Part shown: piece after piece, positions 16,791-27,022 of the stretch
Numbering within the stretch: position 1 is the stretch's first letter
How the letters are laid out: each line of letters begins with the position of its first letter
From: Streptomyces sp. CB02058
Lineage (GTDB): Bacteria > Actinomycetota > Actinomycetes > Streptomycetales > Streptomycetaceae
Direction: 5' to 3'
Length of the DNA: 64,000 bases
NCBI RefSeq assembly: GCF_001905505.1
Contig: NZ_LIPG01000001.1
Location: forward strand, 1,116,001-1,180,000
Notes under the pieces: generated by a model
Told to the model about the DNA's origin: nothing
Databases searched by the model: none
What the model saw: the letters and a program-made list of their open reading frames with translations, nothing else
Position numbers and translations under genes: made by a program

Positions 16791-16864
16791 GGTACGTCGG
16801 CCCCGGTTCACGGACGCGCAATCCGCGCGAACGACCCGGAGCCCTCCCGAATCTAGGAGACACC

Positions 16865-17089
16865 TTGAAGCGCGACATCCACCCCCAGTACGTCGAGACG
16901 CAGGTCAGCTGCACCTGCGGTGCGTCGTTCACCACCCGGAGCACCCTTGAGGGCGGCGCCATCCGCGCCGACGTCTGCTCCGAGTGCCACCCGTTCTACA
17001 CGGGCAAGCAGAAGATCCTCGACACCGGCGGCCGCGTGGCCCGCTTCGAGGCCCGCTTCGGCAAGGCTGCCGGCTCCGCCAGCAAGTAG
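16865..17089 (+). CDS. rpmE: 50S ribosomal protein L31 (zinc-binding type)
   Basis: The 74-aa protein is the C+ form of L31: Cys16 and Cys18 (SCTCG) and Cys37 and Cys40 ([10 protein letters not shown]) ligate zinc. The TTG start at 16865 is fixed by AGGAGA six bases upstream and by the family's MKxxIHP N-terminus. Oxidation of the Cys cluster during thiol stress would explain sigma-R control. A canonical terminator follows and separates it from prfA. Confidence 0.97.
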   Translation: MKRDIHPQYVETQVSCTCGASFTTRSTLEGGAIRADVCSECHPFYTGKQKILDTGGRVARFEARFGKAAGSASK

Positions 17090-17099
17090 CGAGCCACTG

Positions 17100-17150
17100 C
17101 GCCGGTTCCCGGCGCCCTCCAGCGGGGGGCGCCGGGGGCCGGCGTTTTTT
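17100..17150 (+). terminator. Intrinsic terminator of rpmE
   Basis: A long GC-rich stem (CGCCGG at 17100 pairing CCGGCG, then CCCGGCGCCC with GGGGCGCCGGG) is followed by six T residues (17145-17150). It begins 11 bases after the rpmE stop. Confidence 0.9.
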
Positions 17151-17246
17151 CCGGCTGCGCGGCCGGACGCGCCCCCTCGGCGCGTACCGGCAGCGCACCG
17201 TCCAGCAGGCCCGCAGACGTATGACGCAGAAACCAGGAGCCCGAAG

Positions 17247-18323
17247 ATGTTCGAGGCGGTCGAGGAACTGATCGGCGAGCACGCCGATCTCGAGAAGAAG
17301 CTCGCCGACCCGTCGGTCCACGCCGACCAGGCCAACGCGCGCAAGCTCAACAAGCGCTACGCGGAGCTGACCCCGATCGTCTCCACGTACCGGACCTGGA
17401 AGCAGACCGGCGACGACATCGGGACGGCCCGCGAATTCGCCGCCGACGACCCGGACTTCGCCGCCGAGGTCAAGGTCCTGGAGAAGCAGCGCGAGGAGAT
17501 CACCGAGAAGCTCCGCCTCCTCCTGGTCCCGCGCGACCCCAGCGACGACAAGGACGTGCTCCTGGAGATCAAGGCGGGCGCGGGCGGCGACGAGTCCGCC
17601 CTCTTCGCCGGCGACCTCCTGCGCATGTATCTGCGCTACGCCGAGCGCGTCGGCTGGAAGACCGAGATCATCGACTCCACCGAGTCCGAGCTCGGCGGCT
17701 ACAAGGACGTCCAGGTCGCCGTGAAGACCAAGGGCGGCAACGGCGCCACCGAGCCCGGCCAGGGCGTCTGGGCGCGGATGAAGTACGAGGGCGGCGTGCA
17801 CCGTGTGCAGCGCGTGCCCTCCACCGAGTCCCAGGGCCGCATCCACACCTCGGCCGCCGGTGTGCTCGTCACCCCCGAGGCGGAGGAGGTCGACGTCGAG
17901 ATCCACGCCAACGATCTCCGTATCGACGTCTACCGCTCCTCGGGCCCCGGCGGGCAGTCCGTCAACACCACGGACTCCGCCGTCCGCATCACGCACCTGC
18001 CGACCGGCGTCGTCGCCTCCTGCCAGAACGAGAAGAGCCAGCTCCAGAACAAGGAGCAGGCCATGCGCATCCTGCGGTCCCGGCTGCTGGCCGCCGCCCA
18101 GGAAGCCGCCGAGCAGGAAGCCTCCGACGTGCGCCGCAGCCAGGTGCGCACCGTGGACCGTTCCGAGAAGATCCGGACGTACAACTTCCCGGAAAACCGG
18201 ATCTCGGACCACCGCGTCGGCTTCAAGGCGTACAACTTGGACCAGGTGCTCGACGGTGACCTCGACGCCGTCATCCAGGCATGCGTCGACGCCGACTCCG
18301 CCGCCAAGCTCGCCGCCGCATGA
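17247..18323 (+). CDS. prfA: Peptide chain release factor 1
   Basis: The 358-aa factor reads UAG and UAA. The codon-recognition motif is PST in RVPSTES (about 190-192), corresponding to the usual P-x-T of RF1. The catalytic SGPGGQSVN loop (GGQ at about 235-237) triggers peptidyl-tRNA hydrolysis. ATG 17247, with AGGAG upstream, gives the normal length; the longer frame from 16920 overlaps rpmE. It is followed 45 bp later by prmC, which methylates the GGQ glutamine, a conserved functional pair. Confidence 0.98.
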   Translation: MFEAVEELIGEHADLEKKLADPSVHADQANARKLNKRYAELTPIVSTYRTWKQTGDDIGTAREFAADDPDFAAEVKVLEKQREEITEKLRLLLVPRDPSDDKDVLLEIKAGAGGDESALFAGDLLRMYLRYAERVGWKTEIIDSTESELGGYKDVQVAVKTKGGNGATEPGQGVWARMKYEGGVHRVQRVPSTESQGRIHTSAAGVLVTPEAEEVDVEIHANDLRIDVYRSSGPGGQSVNTTDSAVRITHLPTGVVASCQNEKSQLQNKEQAMRILRSRLLAAAQEAAEQEASDVRRSQVRTVDRSEKIRTYNFPENRISDHRVGFKAYNLDQVLDGDLDAVIQACVDADSAAKLAAA

Positions 18324-18368
18324 GCACAACCGCCCCGCCCCGCTCGTGAACCCGTACGGAGAACCGCG

Positions 18369-19214
18369 ATGAACCTGCTGCTCGCCGAGGTGGCCCAGGC
18401 CACCCAGCGGCTGGCCGACGCCGGTGTCCCCTCACCGCGATTCGACGCCGAGGAACTCGCCGCGTTCGTGCACGACGTCAAGCGGGGCGAACTGCACCAC
18501 GTGCCGGACGCCGACTTCGACGCCCGCTACTGGGAGACGATCGCCCGCCGCGAGAACCGCGAGCCGCTCCAGCACATCACCGGCCGTGCCTTCTTCCGCT
18601 ACCTGGAGCTCCAGGTGGGCCCCGGCGTCTTCGTGCCCAGGCCCGAGACCGAGTCGGTCGTCGGCTGGGCGATAGACGCCGTCCGCGCGATGGACGTCGT
18701 CGAACCGCTGATCGTCGACCTCTGTACCGGATCGGGCGCGATCGCGCTCGCCATGGCGCAGGAGGTGCCGCGCTCGCGCGTGCACGGCGTGGAGCTGTCC
18801 GAGGACGCCCTGAGGTGGACCCGGAAGAACGCCGAGGGGTCCAGGGTCACCATCCACAAGGGAGACGCCCTGAGCGCCCTTCCGGAGCTCGACGGCCAGG
18901 TCGACCTGGTGATCTCCAATCCGCCGTACATCCCGCTCACCGAGTGGGAGTACGTCGCGCCCGAGGCCCGCGACCACGACCCGCAGATGGCGCTGTTCTC
19001 CGGCGAGGACGGCCTCGACACCATCCGCGGCATCGAGCGCACCGCTCACCGTCTGCTCCGCCCCGGCGGGCTCGTCGTCATCGAGCACGCCGACACCCAG
19101 GGCGGCCAGGTGCCGTGGATCTTCACCGAGGAGCGTGGCTGGGCCGACGCGGCCGACCACCCCGACCTGAACAACAGGCCCCGCTTCGCGACGGCCCGCA
19201 AGGCCATGCCGTGA
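18369..19214 (+). CDS. prmC: Release factor glutamine methyltransferase
   Basis: The 281-aa SAM-dependent enzyme N5-methylates the Gln of the GGQ motif in RF1 and RF2. An N-terminal helical substrate domain (1-80) precedes the Rossmann fold with DLCTGSGAIAL (SAM loop) and ISNPPYIP, the NPPY signature for amide-nitrogen methylation. It sits in the prfA-prmC-tsaC-phosphatase run, likely co-transcribed, with GGAGAA before ATG. Confidence 0.96.
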   Translation: MNLLLAEVAQATQRLADAGVPSPRFDAEELAAFVHDVKRGELHHVPDADFDARYWETIARRENREPLQHITGRAFFRYLELQVGPGVFVPRPETESVVGWAIDAVRAMDVVEPLIVDLCTGSGAIALAMAQEVPRSRVHGVELSEDALRWTRKNAEGSRVTIHKGDALSALPELDGQVDLVISNPPYIPLTEWEYVAPEARDHDPQMALFSGEDGLDTIRGIERTAHRLLRPGGLVVIEHADTQGGQVPWIFTEERGWADAADHPDLNNRPRFATARKAMP

Positions 19215-19281
19215 CCACCGGCGCACCGGCACCGCACGATTCCCACCCGTCAAACCCGTACACGTCCGAGGAGGCCGGCTG

Positions 19282-19929
19282 ATGGCACGGCGATACGACT
19301 GCAACGACGCGACCGACCGTACGACCGGCCTGCGTGAAGCCGCGTCCGCCGTCCGCCGCGGCGAACTGGTCGTGCTGCCCACCGACACCGTCTACGGGAT
19401 CGGTGCGGACGCCTTCAGCGCGGAGGGCGTCGCCGACCTCCTCGACGCCAAGGGCCGCGGCCGCAACATGCCGACGCCCGTGCTGATCGGCTCCCCGAAC
19501 ACCCTGCACGGCCTGGTCACCGACTTCTCCGAGCAGGCGTGGGAGCTCGTCGACGCGTTCTGGCCCGGCGCCCTCACGCTCGTCGCCCGGCACCAGCCGT
19601 CGCTCCAGTGGGACCTCGGCGACACCCGCGGCACCGTCGCCGTCCGGATGCCCCTGCACCCGGTCGCCATCGAGCTCCTCACGGAGACCGGTCCGATGGC
19701 CGTCTCCAGCGCCAACCTCACCGGACACCCCTCGCCCGAGGACTGCGACGCCGCGCAGGAGATGCTCGGCGACAGCGTGTCCGTCTACCTCGACGGCGGC
19801 CCGACCCCCGGGATCGTCCCGTCCTCGATCGTCGACGTCACCGGCAAGGTCCCGGTCCTGCTGCGGGCCGGCGCCCTCTCGGTCGAGGAACTCCGCAAGG
19901 TGGTACCCGACCTCGAGGTGGCCAATTGA
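19282..19929 (+). CDS. tsaC: L-threonylcarbamoyladenylate synthase (YrdC/Sua5 type)
   Basis: The 215-aa YrdC-domain protein condenses threonine, bicarbonate and ATP, the first step of t6A37 in ANN-reading tRNAs. LPTDTVYGIGADAF (33-46) and the SSANLTG motif are characteristic of the active site. It is the short form without the Sua5 C-terminal domain. A strong GAGGAGG site precedes ATG. Its stop codon overlaps the TTG start of the next gene. Confidence 0.94.
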   Translation: MARRYDCNDATDRTTGLREAASAVRRGELVVLPTDTVYGIGADAFSAEGVADLLDAKGRGRNMPTPVLIGSPNTLHGLVTDFSEQAWELVDAFWPGALTLVARHQPSLQWDLGDTRGTVAVRMPLHPVAIELLTETGPMAVSSANLTGHPSPEDCDAAQEMLGDSVSVYLDGGPTPGIVPSSIVDVTGKVPVLLRAGALSVEELRKVVPDLEVAN

Positions 19930-20567
19930 CCGCCCCTGAGGGGCGTGGCATAGCGGGGCAGCACGACACCTTCCGCATCCTCCACGTCAGCACCGGCAAC
20001 GTCTGCCGCTCGCCCATCACCGAGCGGCTGACCCGCCATGCCCTGGTGGACCGCCTCGGCGATCCGCTCAGCGGCGGCCTGATCGTGGAGAGCGCGGGCA
20101 CCTGGGGACACGAGGGCGCGCCCATGGAGGCCAACGCCGAGGTCGTCCTCGCCGACTTCGGCGCGGACGCCACCGGCTTCGTGGGCCGCGAGCTCCTCGA
20201 CGAGCACGTGATCCGCGCGGACCTCGTGCTCACCGCCACCCGCGACCACCGCGCCCAGGTGATCTCCATGGGCCACTCGGCCGGCCTGCGGACCTTCACC
20301 CTCAAGGAGTTCACACGGCTGGTACGGGCCATAGACCCCGCCACCCTGCCGGACGCCCGCGAGGAGGGCGTCGTCGAACGCGCCCGCGCGCTGGTGCGCG
20401 CCGCGGCGGCCCTGCGCGGCTGGCTGCTGGCCCCCACCGCCGAGGCGGACGAGGTCTACGACCCGTACGGCGCCCCGATCACGTTCTTCCGTTCCATCGG
20501 CGACGAGATCAGCCAGGCGCTCGATCCGGTCATGACCGCGCTGACCGGAGTACGCGCCCCGCACTGA
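19926..20567 (+). CDS. Low-molecular-weight phosphatase-like protein with Ser in place of the catalytic Cys
   Basis: The 213-aa protein has the LMW protein-tyrosine-phosphatase/arsenate-reductase fold. The P-loop reads V-S22-T-G-N-V-C27-R28-S-P, whereas active enzymes have V-C-x-G-N-x-C-R-S: the nucleophile is Ser, while the second Cys and the Arg remain. A DP pair at 179-180, matching the general-acid loop, is also kept. It is therefore probably a pseudo-phosphatase (phospho-protein binding) or a changed chemistry. The TTG start at 19926 overlaps the tsaC stop (TTGA), implying coupling. About 50 extra residues lie between core and C-terminus. The Ser is, as far as I recall, shared by Streptomyces orthologues. 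Confidence 0.8.
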   Translation: MTAPEGRGIAGQHDTFRILHVSTGNVCRSPITERLTRHALVDRLGDPLSGGLIVESAGTWGHEGAPMEANAEVVLADFGADATGFVGRELLDEHVIRADLVLTATRDHRAQVISMGHSAGLRTFTLKEFTRLVRAIDPATLPDAREEGVVERARALVRAAAALRGWLLAPTAEADEVYDPYGAPITFFRSIGDEISQALDPVMTALTGVRAPH

Positions 20568-20677
20568 GGTGCGCCGACCGGCGTAGAGGGCCGCACGGCA
20601 GCGGGCAGGCGGCCCGGGGCGGGCCTACATTGGATCTGACGCCACGCACCCCCCACCCTCAGGTCCGGAGCCGTCAG

Positions 20678-21964
20678 ATGCCGGTCACCACTCCCGCCGC
20701 GCCCGCCGCCGCGCCGCACTCCCCGTCCCGGGCCGCCATGCCGCAGGACTCCGGCGCCCTGCTCCGCGAGGACCCCGAGATCGGGGGCATCCTGCTGGCC
20801 GAGGCGGGCCGGCAGGCGAGCACCCTCCAGCTCATCGCCGCCGAGAACTTCACCTCGCCCGCCGTGCTCGCCGCACTCGGCTCCCCGCTGGCCAACAAGT
20901 ACGCCGAGGGTTACCCCGGGGCCCGTCACCACGGCGGCTGCGAACAGGCGGACGCGGCCGAACGCGTGGCCGTCCGGCGGGCGACGGCGCTCTTCGGCGC
21001 CGAGCACGCCAACGTCCAGCCGCACTCCGGCTCCTCCGCCGTGCTCGCCGCCTACGCCGCGCTGCTGCGGCCCGGAGACACCGTGCTGGCCATGGGCCTT
21101 CCGTACGGCGGACATCTGACCCACGGCGCCCCGGGCAACTTCTCCGGACGCTGGTTCGATTTCGCCGGGTACGGCGTCGACCCCGACAGCGGACTCATCG
21201 ACTACGCCCAGGTGCGCGCACTCGCCCGGGCGCGGCGTCCCAAGGCGATCGTGTGCGGCTCGATCTCGTACCCCCGCCACCCGGACTACGAGCAGTTCCG
21301 GGCCATCGCCGACGAGGTGGGCGCCTATCTGATCGCGGACGCCGCCCACCCCATGGGACTCATCGCCGGGGGAGCGGCGCCCAGCCCCGTCCCGTACGCC
21401 GACGTGGTGTGCGCCACGACGCACAAGGTGCTGCGCGGGCCGCGCGGCGGGATGATCCTCTGCGGTGTCGAGCTCGCCGAGCGCATCGACCGCGCGGTGT
21501 TCCCCTTCACCCAGGGCGGCGCCCAGATGCACACGATCGCGGCGAAGGCGGTCGCCTTCGGGGAGGCCGCCGCGCCCTCCTACGCGGTCTACGCCCACCG
21601 CGCCGTCGCCCACGCCCGGGTGCTCGCCGCCGCACTGGAGTCCGAGAGCTTCGAGATCACCACGGGCGGCACCGACACCCACATCGTCGTCGCCGACCCC
21701 GGCCCCCTCGGTGTCGACGGCCGCGCCGCCCGCGAGCGGCTCATGGCCGCCGGAATGGTCCTGGACACCTGCGCCCTGCCGTACGGTGACGCGCGCGGCA
21801 TCAGGCTCGGCACCGCGGCCGTCACCACCCAGGGCATGGACGAGGACGACATGCTGCGGATCGCCGGGCTGTTCGGCGCCGCCGTGCGCGCGGAGGGCCA
21901 CACGGGCCGGCTGCGGGCGGAGGTACGGAAACTGGCCGAGCGGAATCCGCCGTATCCGGGGTAG
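20678..21964 (+). CDS. Serine hydroxymethyltransferase-like PLP protein
   Basis: The 428-aa protein is a clear GlyA homologue: ENFTS, NKYAEGYPG, VQPHSGS, GGHLTHG and the PLP lysine K250 in ATTHKVLRGPRGG. It deviates at usually invariant spots: the RYYGGCE of GlyA is RHHGGCE (H84-H85), removing a catalytic Tyr, and VDMAHVAGL is ADAAHPMGL. It may act on another beta-hydroxy amino acid or be a degenerate copy; a canonical glyA is expected elsewhere. ATG 20678 has GGAG upstream; the N-terminal 20 residues are Ala/Pro-rich. It lies between the phosphatase-like gene and the polyprenyl transferase, absent from the mycobacterial version of this locus. Confidence 0.8.
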   Translation: MPVTTPAAPAAAPHSPSRAAMPQDSGALLREDPEIGGILLAEAGRQASTLQLIAAENFTSPAVLAALGSPLANKYAEGYPGARHHGGCEQADAAERVAVRRATALFGAEHANVQPHSGSSAVLAAYAALLRPGDTVLAMGLPYGGHLTHGAPGNFSGRWFDFAGYGVDPDSGLIDYAQVRALARARRPKAIVCGSISYPRHPDYEQFRAIADEVGAYLIADAAHPMGLIAGGAAPSPVPYADVVCATTHKVLRGPRGGMILCGVELAERIDRAVFPFTQGGAQMHTIAAKAVAFGEAAAPSYAVYAHRAVAHARVLAAALESESFEITTGGTDTHIVVADPGPLGVDGRAARERLMAAGMVLDTCALPYGDARGIRLGTAAVTTQGMDEDDMLRIAGLFGAAVRAEGHTGRLRAEVRKLAERNPPYPG

Positions 21965-22070
21965 GCGGTGGGGGCCAGGCATGTGGAACCAAACACCCGT
22001 GGCTCGATGTCCTTGCCCATGAGACTAGGGTGTGGGGCTGAGATGGCCGGCGAAATCTGTGGGGCAGCCC

Positions 22071-23414
22071 GTGCGTGATTACCTGCTGACGCTCTGTGTC
22101 ACGGCCGCAGTGACCTATCTGCTGACCGGACCGGTGCGGAAGTTCGCCATCGTGATCGGGGCGATGCCCGCGATCCGGGCGCGTGACGTACACCGGGAAC
22201 CGACACCTCGGCTCGGTGGCATCGCCATGTTCGGCGGACTGTGCGCGGGGCTGATCGTCGCGGACCACCTGTTCAACCTGAACGGGGTCTTCGAACTCTC
22301 CAACGAACCCAGGGCGCTGCTCTCCGGAGCCGCCCTGATCTGGCTGATCGGCGTCCTGGACGACAAGTTCGAGATCGACGCCCTGATCAAGCTCGGCGGA
22401 CAGATGATCGCCGCCGCCGTCATGGTCATCCAGGGTCTGACGATCCTGTGGCTGCCCATCCCCGGCATCGGCACGGTCGCGCTCACCCAGTGGCAGGGCA
22501 CGCTCCTCACGGTCGCCCTCGTCGTGATCACCATCAACGCGGTCAACTTCGTCGACGGCCTGGACGGTCTCGCGGCCGGCATGGTCTGCATCGCCGCCGC
22601 GGCGTTCTTCCTCTACACCTACCGCCTCTGGTACGGGTACGGCATCGAGGCGGCGGCCCCCGCTACGCTCTTCGCCGCGATCCTCATGGGCATGTGCCTC
22701 GGCTTCCTGCCGCACAACATGCACCCGGCGCGGATCTTCATGGGCGACTCGGGCTCGATGCTCATCGGTCTCGTGCTGGCCGCCGGCGCCATCTCGATCA
22801 CCGGCCAGGTCGACCCCGACACGATGAAGATCTTCGAGGGAGGCAGCGAGCGGGCGGCGACCCACGCGGCCCTGCCCGTCTTCATGCCGCTGCTGCTGCC
22901 GCTGACGATCATCGCCATCCCGGCCGCCGACCTCGTGCTGGCCATCGTGCGGCGCACCTGGAACGGCCAGTCGCCGTTCGCGGCCGACCGCGGTCACCTG
23001 CACCACCGGCTGCTGGAGATCGGGCACTCGCACAGCAGGTCCGTGCTGATCATGTACTTCTGGTCCGCGCTGATCGCCTTCGGCGCCGTCGGCTACTCCG
23101 TGCACTCCGCGTCCCTCTGGATCGTGCTGGTGATCGTGGGGCTCAGCGCCGTCGGCCTGGTCCTGCTGCTGATGCCGCGCTTCACCCCGCGCGCACCGCA
23201 CTGGGCGGAGTCCTTCGTGCCGCCGCGCTACCGGCGCCGCGTGCCGGAGGGTGACGCCCCGGAGGCCCAACACGCTTCCGAGGGCGCGCAGATGGCCTCC
23301 CCGGCTCCCGAACGGGCCCCTGTAGCCGTGGGCGTCTCCGGTGTCAACGGAGCGACAGCGATCGGCCCCCGTTCGCGGTTCACGGATCGGGATCACGCCG
23401 ACTCGTCGCGTTAG
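22071..23414 (+). CDS. wecA: Undecaprenyl-phosphate HexNAc-1-phosphate transferase (WecA/MraY family)
   Basis: The multi-pass membrane protein (447 aa from GTG 22071) has about 11 hydrophobic helices. REPTPRLGG (cytoplasmic loop), VNFVDGLDGLA with the Asp pair for Mg, and the FMGDSGS motif define the family that links GlcNAc-1-P (or MurNAc-pentapeptide-P) to a polyprenyl carrier. The locus corresponds to rfe/wecA, immediately before the ATP synthase genes in mycobacteria. A GTG at 22032 would add 13 residues; neither start has a strong ribosome site. The C-terminal about 70 residues are polar and poorly conserved. Confidence 0.88.
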   Translation: MRDYLLTLCVTAAVTYLLTGPVRKFAIVIGAMPAIRARDVHREPTPRLGGIAMFGGLCAGLIVADHLFNLNGVFELSNEPRALLSGAALIWLIGVLDDKFEIDALIKLGGQMIAAAVMVIQGLTILWLPIPGIGTVALTQWQGTLLTVALVVITINAVNFVDGLDGLAAGMVCIAAAAFFLYTYRLWYGYGIEAAAPATLFAAILMGMCLGFLPHNMHPARIFMGDSGSMLIGLVLAAGAISITGQVDPDTMKIFEGGSERAATHAALPVFMPLLLPLTIIAIPAADLVLAIVRRTWNGQSPFAADRGHLHHRLLEIGHSHSRSVLIMYFWSALIAFGAVGYSVHSASLWIVLVIVGLSAVGLVLLLMPRFTPRAPHWAESFVPPRYRRRVPEGDAPEAQHASEGAQMASPAPERAPVAVGVSGVNGATAIGPRSRFTDRDHADSSR

Positions 23415-23508
23415 CGGCGACCGTACAGAATCCCCCATACCAGACAGACGCCCGTGACGTTCTGCACACACGCGCGGATTAACTCTCGTGTGTGACAGCT
23501 GGCACACG

Positions 23509-23537
23509 TTCTGAGTAAAGACCTCATCAAATAGTTT
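23509..23537 (+). promoter_or_regulatory. Candidate promoter of the ATP synthase operon
   Basis: TTCTGA (23509-23514), 17 bases, TAGTTT (23532-23537) lies in an unusually AT-rich stretch about 140 bases before atpI. Matches are modest (three of six in each hexamer) but the spacing is ideal. No other good pair was seen between wecA and atpI. Confidence 0.4.
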
Positions 23538-23677
23538 GTGATACCGTTCACGAAGCCCGGTGAGGAGCCGAAGGACCTGAGTAGCACGGTCCTTTGGCCC
23601 GAGGCATCGACTCGGACCGGGCCTACGCTCGTCCCTGACGACCACTGCCCCATCCCCTGCAACGCGGAGTAACCGCC

Positions 23678-24115
23678 ATGCCGTCCAACGACGTCCGGAC
23701 TCTCCTTCACACCGCCGTGCCCACTGCCGCCGTCGGTGTCGTCACCGTCGCCGTCAGCGCTGCGCTCGCGGGCGGCAAGGGAGCGGTCGGCGCGACGGTC
23801 GGGACGCTGGTGGTGATTCTCTTCATGGGAATCGGGCTCGGCGTCCTGCAGCGCACCGCGAAGTCCCTGCCGCATCTGTTCCAGTCCATGGGCCTGTTGC
23901 TCTACACGACCGAACTGCTGCTGCTGTTCGTCTTCGTCGCCGCGTTCAAGGACACGACGCTGTTCAATCCCAGGGCTTTCGCCGCCGGGGTGATGGTCGC
24001 GACGCTCTCCTGGGTCGCGGCCCAGATCCGCGTGCACATGAAAGCCAAGATCCTTTACGTCGAACCGGACTCGTCCGCGGGCAAGAAGCCCGAGAACATG
24101 GGGTCCACGACGTGA
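23678..24115 (+). CDS. atpI: ATP synthase protein I-like membrane protein
   Basis: The 145-aa protein has four predicted membrane helices (about 14-33, 37-56, 70-90, 100-118) and a polar C-terminus. Position directly upstream of atpB and general character match AtpI, which aids c-ring assembly or Mg uptake in other bacteria; sequence conservation of the family is low. GGAG lies before ATG. The 222-bp gap to atpB is long for this operon. Confidence 0.8.
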   Translation: MPSNDVRTLLHTAVPTAAVGVVTVAVSAALAGGKGAVGATVGTLVVILFMGIGLGVLQRTAKSLPHLFQSMGLLLYTTELLLLFVFVAAFKDTTLFNPRAFAAGVMVATLSWVAAQIRVHMKAKILYVEPDSSAGKKPENMGSTT

Positions 24116-24337
24116 GGGGTAGGGCCGGGATAAGCGAGCGTTCGAGACCCTGCTATCGTCCGGTGCCAACTGCGGCACTGCGGGCGCGGGCATCAAAATC
24201 GGCGCCTGCTTCATCGCGAGGCGTAATGCCTGAGCCGCCCCCCATCCGTAAGACCAGTCCAGTGCCGACCAGCGGCTGCCTGCCGCGCCGACACAACGAG
24301 GTTGCCGTACCTATGCGCCACGCTGAAGGAGCCCGCG

Positions 24338-25475
<1,138 letters not shown>

Positions 25476-25517
25476 GTCGCGGCATTCCGACTGCCCGATG
25501 CGACGAAAGGCATTGAT

Positions 25518-26063
25518 GTGAACGCCCTACAGCTGGCGGCCGAGGAAGAGATCCAGAACCCGCTGCTTCCGGCGATCCCCGAGATCGTCATCGGCCTGAT
25601 CGCCTTCGCCATCGTCTTCGGTTTCCTCGCCAAGAAGCTCCTCCCGAACATCAACAAGGTTCTGGAAGAGCGCCGCGAGGCCATCGAAGGCGGAATCGAG
25701 AAGGCCGATGCGGCCCAGACCGAGGCCCAGAGCGTTCTTGAGCAGTACAAGGCTCAGCTCGCCGAGGCCCGCCACGAGGCCGCCCGTCTGCGCCAGGAGG
25801 CGCAGGAGCAGGGTGCCGTCATCATCCAGGAGATGAGGGCGGAAGGTCAGCGGCAGCGCGAGGAGATCATCGCCGCAGGCCACGCCCAGATCGAGGCGGA
25901 CCGCAAGGCCGCTGCCTCGGCGCTGCGTCAGGACGTGGGCTCCCTCGCCACCGCCCTGGCCGGCAAGCTCGTCGGCGAGTCCCTCGAGGACCACGCCCGG
26001 CAGAGCGGCACCGTCGACCGTTTCCTCGACGAGCTCGAGGCGAAGGCTGAGGCCGTCCGATGA
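25518..26063 (+). CDS. atpF: ATP synthase F0 subunit b
   Basis: The 181-aa stator protein has one membrane helix (about 22-42) followed by a long Ala/Glu/Gln-rich coiled coil that reaches the F1 head. GTG 25518 is used; the ATG three bases before it is immediately followed by TGA. Its end overlaps atpH (ATGA). Confidence 0.96.
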   Translation: MNALQLAAEEEIQNPLLPAIPEIVIGLIAFAIVFGFLAKKLLPNINKVLEERREAIEGGIEKADAAQTEAQSVLEQYKAQLAEARHEAARLRQEAQEQGAVIIQEMRAEGQRQREEIIAAGHAQIEADRKAAASALRQDVGSLATALAGKLVGESLEDHARQSGTVDRFLDELEAKAEAVR

Positions 26064-26875
26064 ACGGAGCGAGCCGCGAGGCGCTGGCCGCCGCACGCGA
26101 GCGCCTCGACGCACTGACCGACTCCACGTCGGTCGACGCGGCGAAGCTCGCCGAGGAGCTGGCAGCCGTCACCGCGCTGCTCCACCGCGAGGTGTCGCTG
26201 CGCCGGGTCCTCACCGATCCGTCGCAGGGCGGCGAGGCCAAGGCCGAGCTGGCCGGACGACTGCTGAGCGGACAGGTGGGCGGCGAAGCCGTGGACCTGG
26301 TCTCCGGCATGGTCCGGTCCCGCTGGTCGCAGTCGCGTGACCTGGTCGACGCGGCCGAGGAGCTGGCGAACACCGCCGACCTCACCGCCGCCCAGCGCGC
26401 GGGTGTGCTCGACGACGTCGAGGACGAGCTGTTCCGGTTCGGCCGGATCGTCGCCTCCGACGTGGCACTGCGGTCGGCCCTGACCAGCAAGTCGGCCACG
26501 GCCTCCGCCAAGAGCGAGCTGCTCCGCAGCCTGCTCGGCGGCAAGGTCCAGCCCGTCACCGAGCGTGTGATCTCACGCCTCGTGACGCAGCCCCGAGGAC
26601 GTAGCCTGGAAGCGGGACTCGACTCCCTGTCCAGGCTCGCCGCGGAGCGCCGGGACCGCATGGTCGCCGTCGTCACCTCGGCGGTGCCGCTGTCCGATCG
26701 CCAGAAGCAGCGCCTCGGCGCCGCCCTGGCGAAGATCTACGGCCGGCAGATGCACCTGAACCTGGACGTGGACCCCGAGGTCCTCGGTGGGATCTCGGTG
26801 CGCGTCGGTGACGAGGTCATCAACGGCACGATCGCGGAGCGCCTCGAAGAGGTCACCCGCAGGATGGCCGGCTGA
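26060..26875 (+). CDS. atpH: ATP synthase F1 subunit delta
   Basis: The 271-aa delta subunit connects the b stalk to the top of F1. It is longer than the roughly 180 aa of E. coli, as is usual in actinobacteria. The C-terminal VDPEVLGGISVRVGDEVING segment is diagnostic. It is translationally coupled to atpF by the ATGA overlap. It is followed by a 147-bp gap with a palindrome, the longest internal gap between F1 genes. Confidence 0.95.
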   Translation: MNGASREALAAARERLDALTDSTSVDAAKLAEELAAVTALLHREVSLRRVLTDPSQGGEAKAELAGRLLSGQVGGEAVDLVSGMVRSRWSQSRDLVDAAEELANTADLTAAQRAGVLDDVEDELFRFGRIVASDVALRSALTSKSATASAKSELLRSLLGGKVQPVTERVISRLVTQPRGRSLEAGLDSLSRLAAERRDRMVAVVTSAVPLSDRQKQRLGAALAKIYGRQMHLNLDVDPEVLGGISVRVGDEVINGTIAERLEEVTRRMAG

Positions 26876-26957
26876 CGGCGCGCAGCGCCCACACCGCACC
26901 AACTGAACGAGCAAGAATTGCGGCCCGGTTGGGCCGTGCAGAAATTGCAGAAGATTC

Positions 26958-26974
26958 CTGGGGGTCGCCCCCAG
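26958..26974. repeat. Small palindrome in the atpH-atpA gap
   Basis: CTGGGGG (26958-26964) pairs with CCCCCAG (26968-26972 plus AG) over a three-base loop. The surrounding TTCCTGGGGGTCGCCCCCAG resembles short palindromic elements dispersed in Streptomyces intergenic DNA. Related sequence occurs at 32059-32078 and upstream of scy. Confidence 0.5.
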
Positions 26975-27022
26975 ACCCCTTTGAGAAACTTCGGGCCCAA
27001 CAAGGAGAGCAGGGAACCCCAG

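Noticed and set aside
22014..22031. TTGCCC and TAGGGT upstream of wecA as a promoter
   Set aside because: The two hexamers are only six bases apart, far too close for one promoter.
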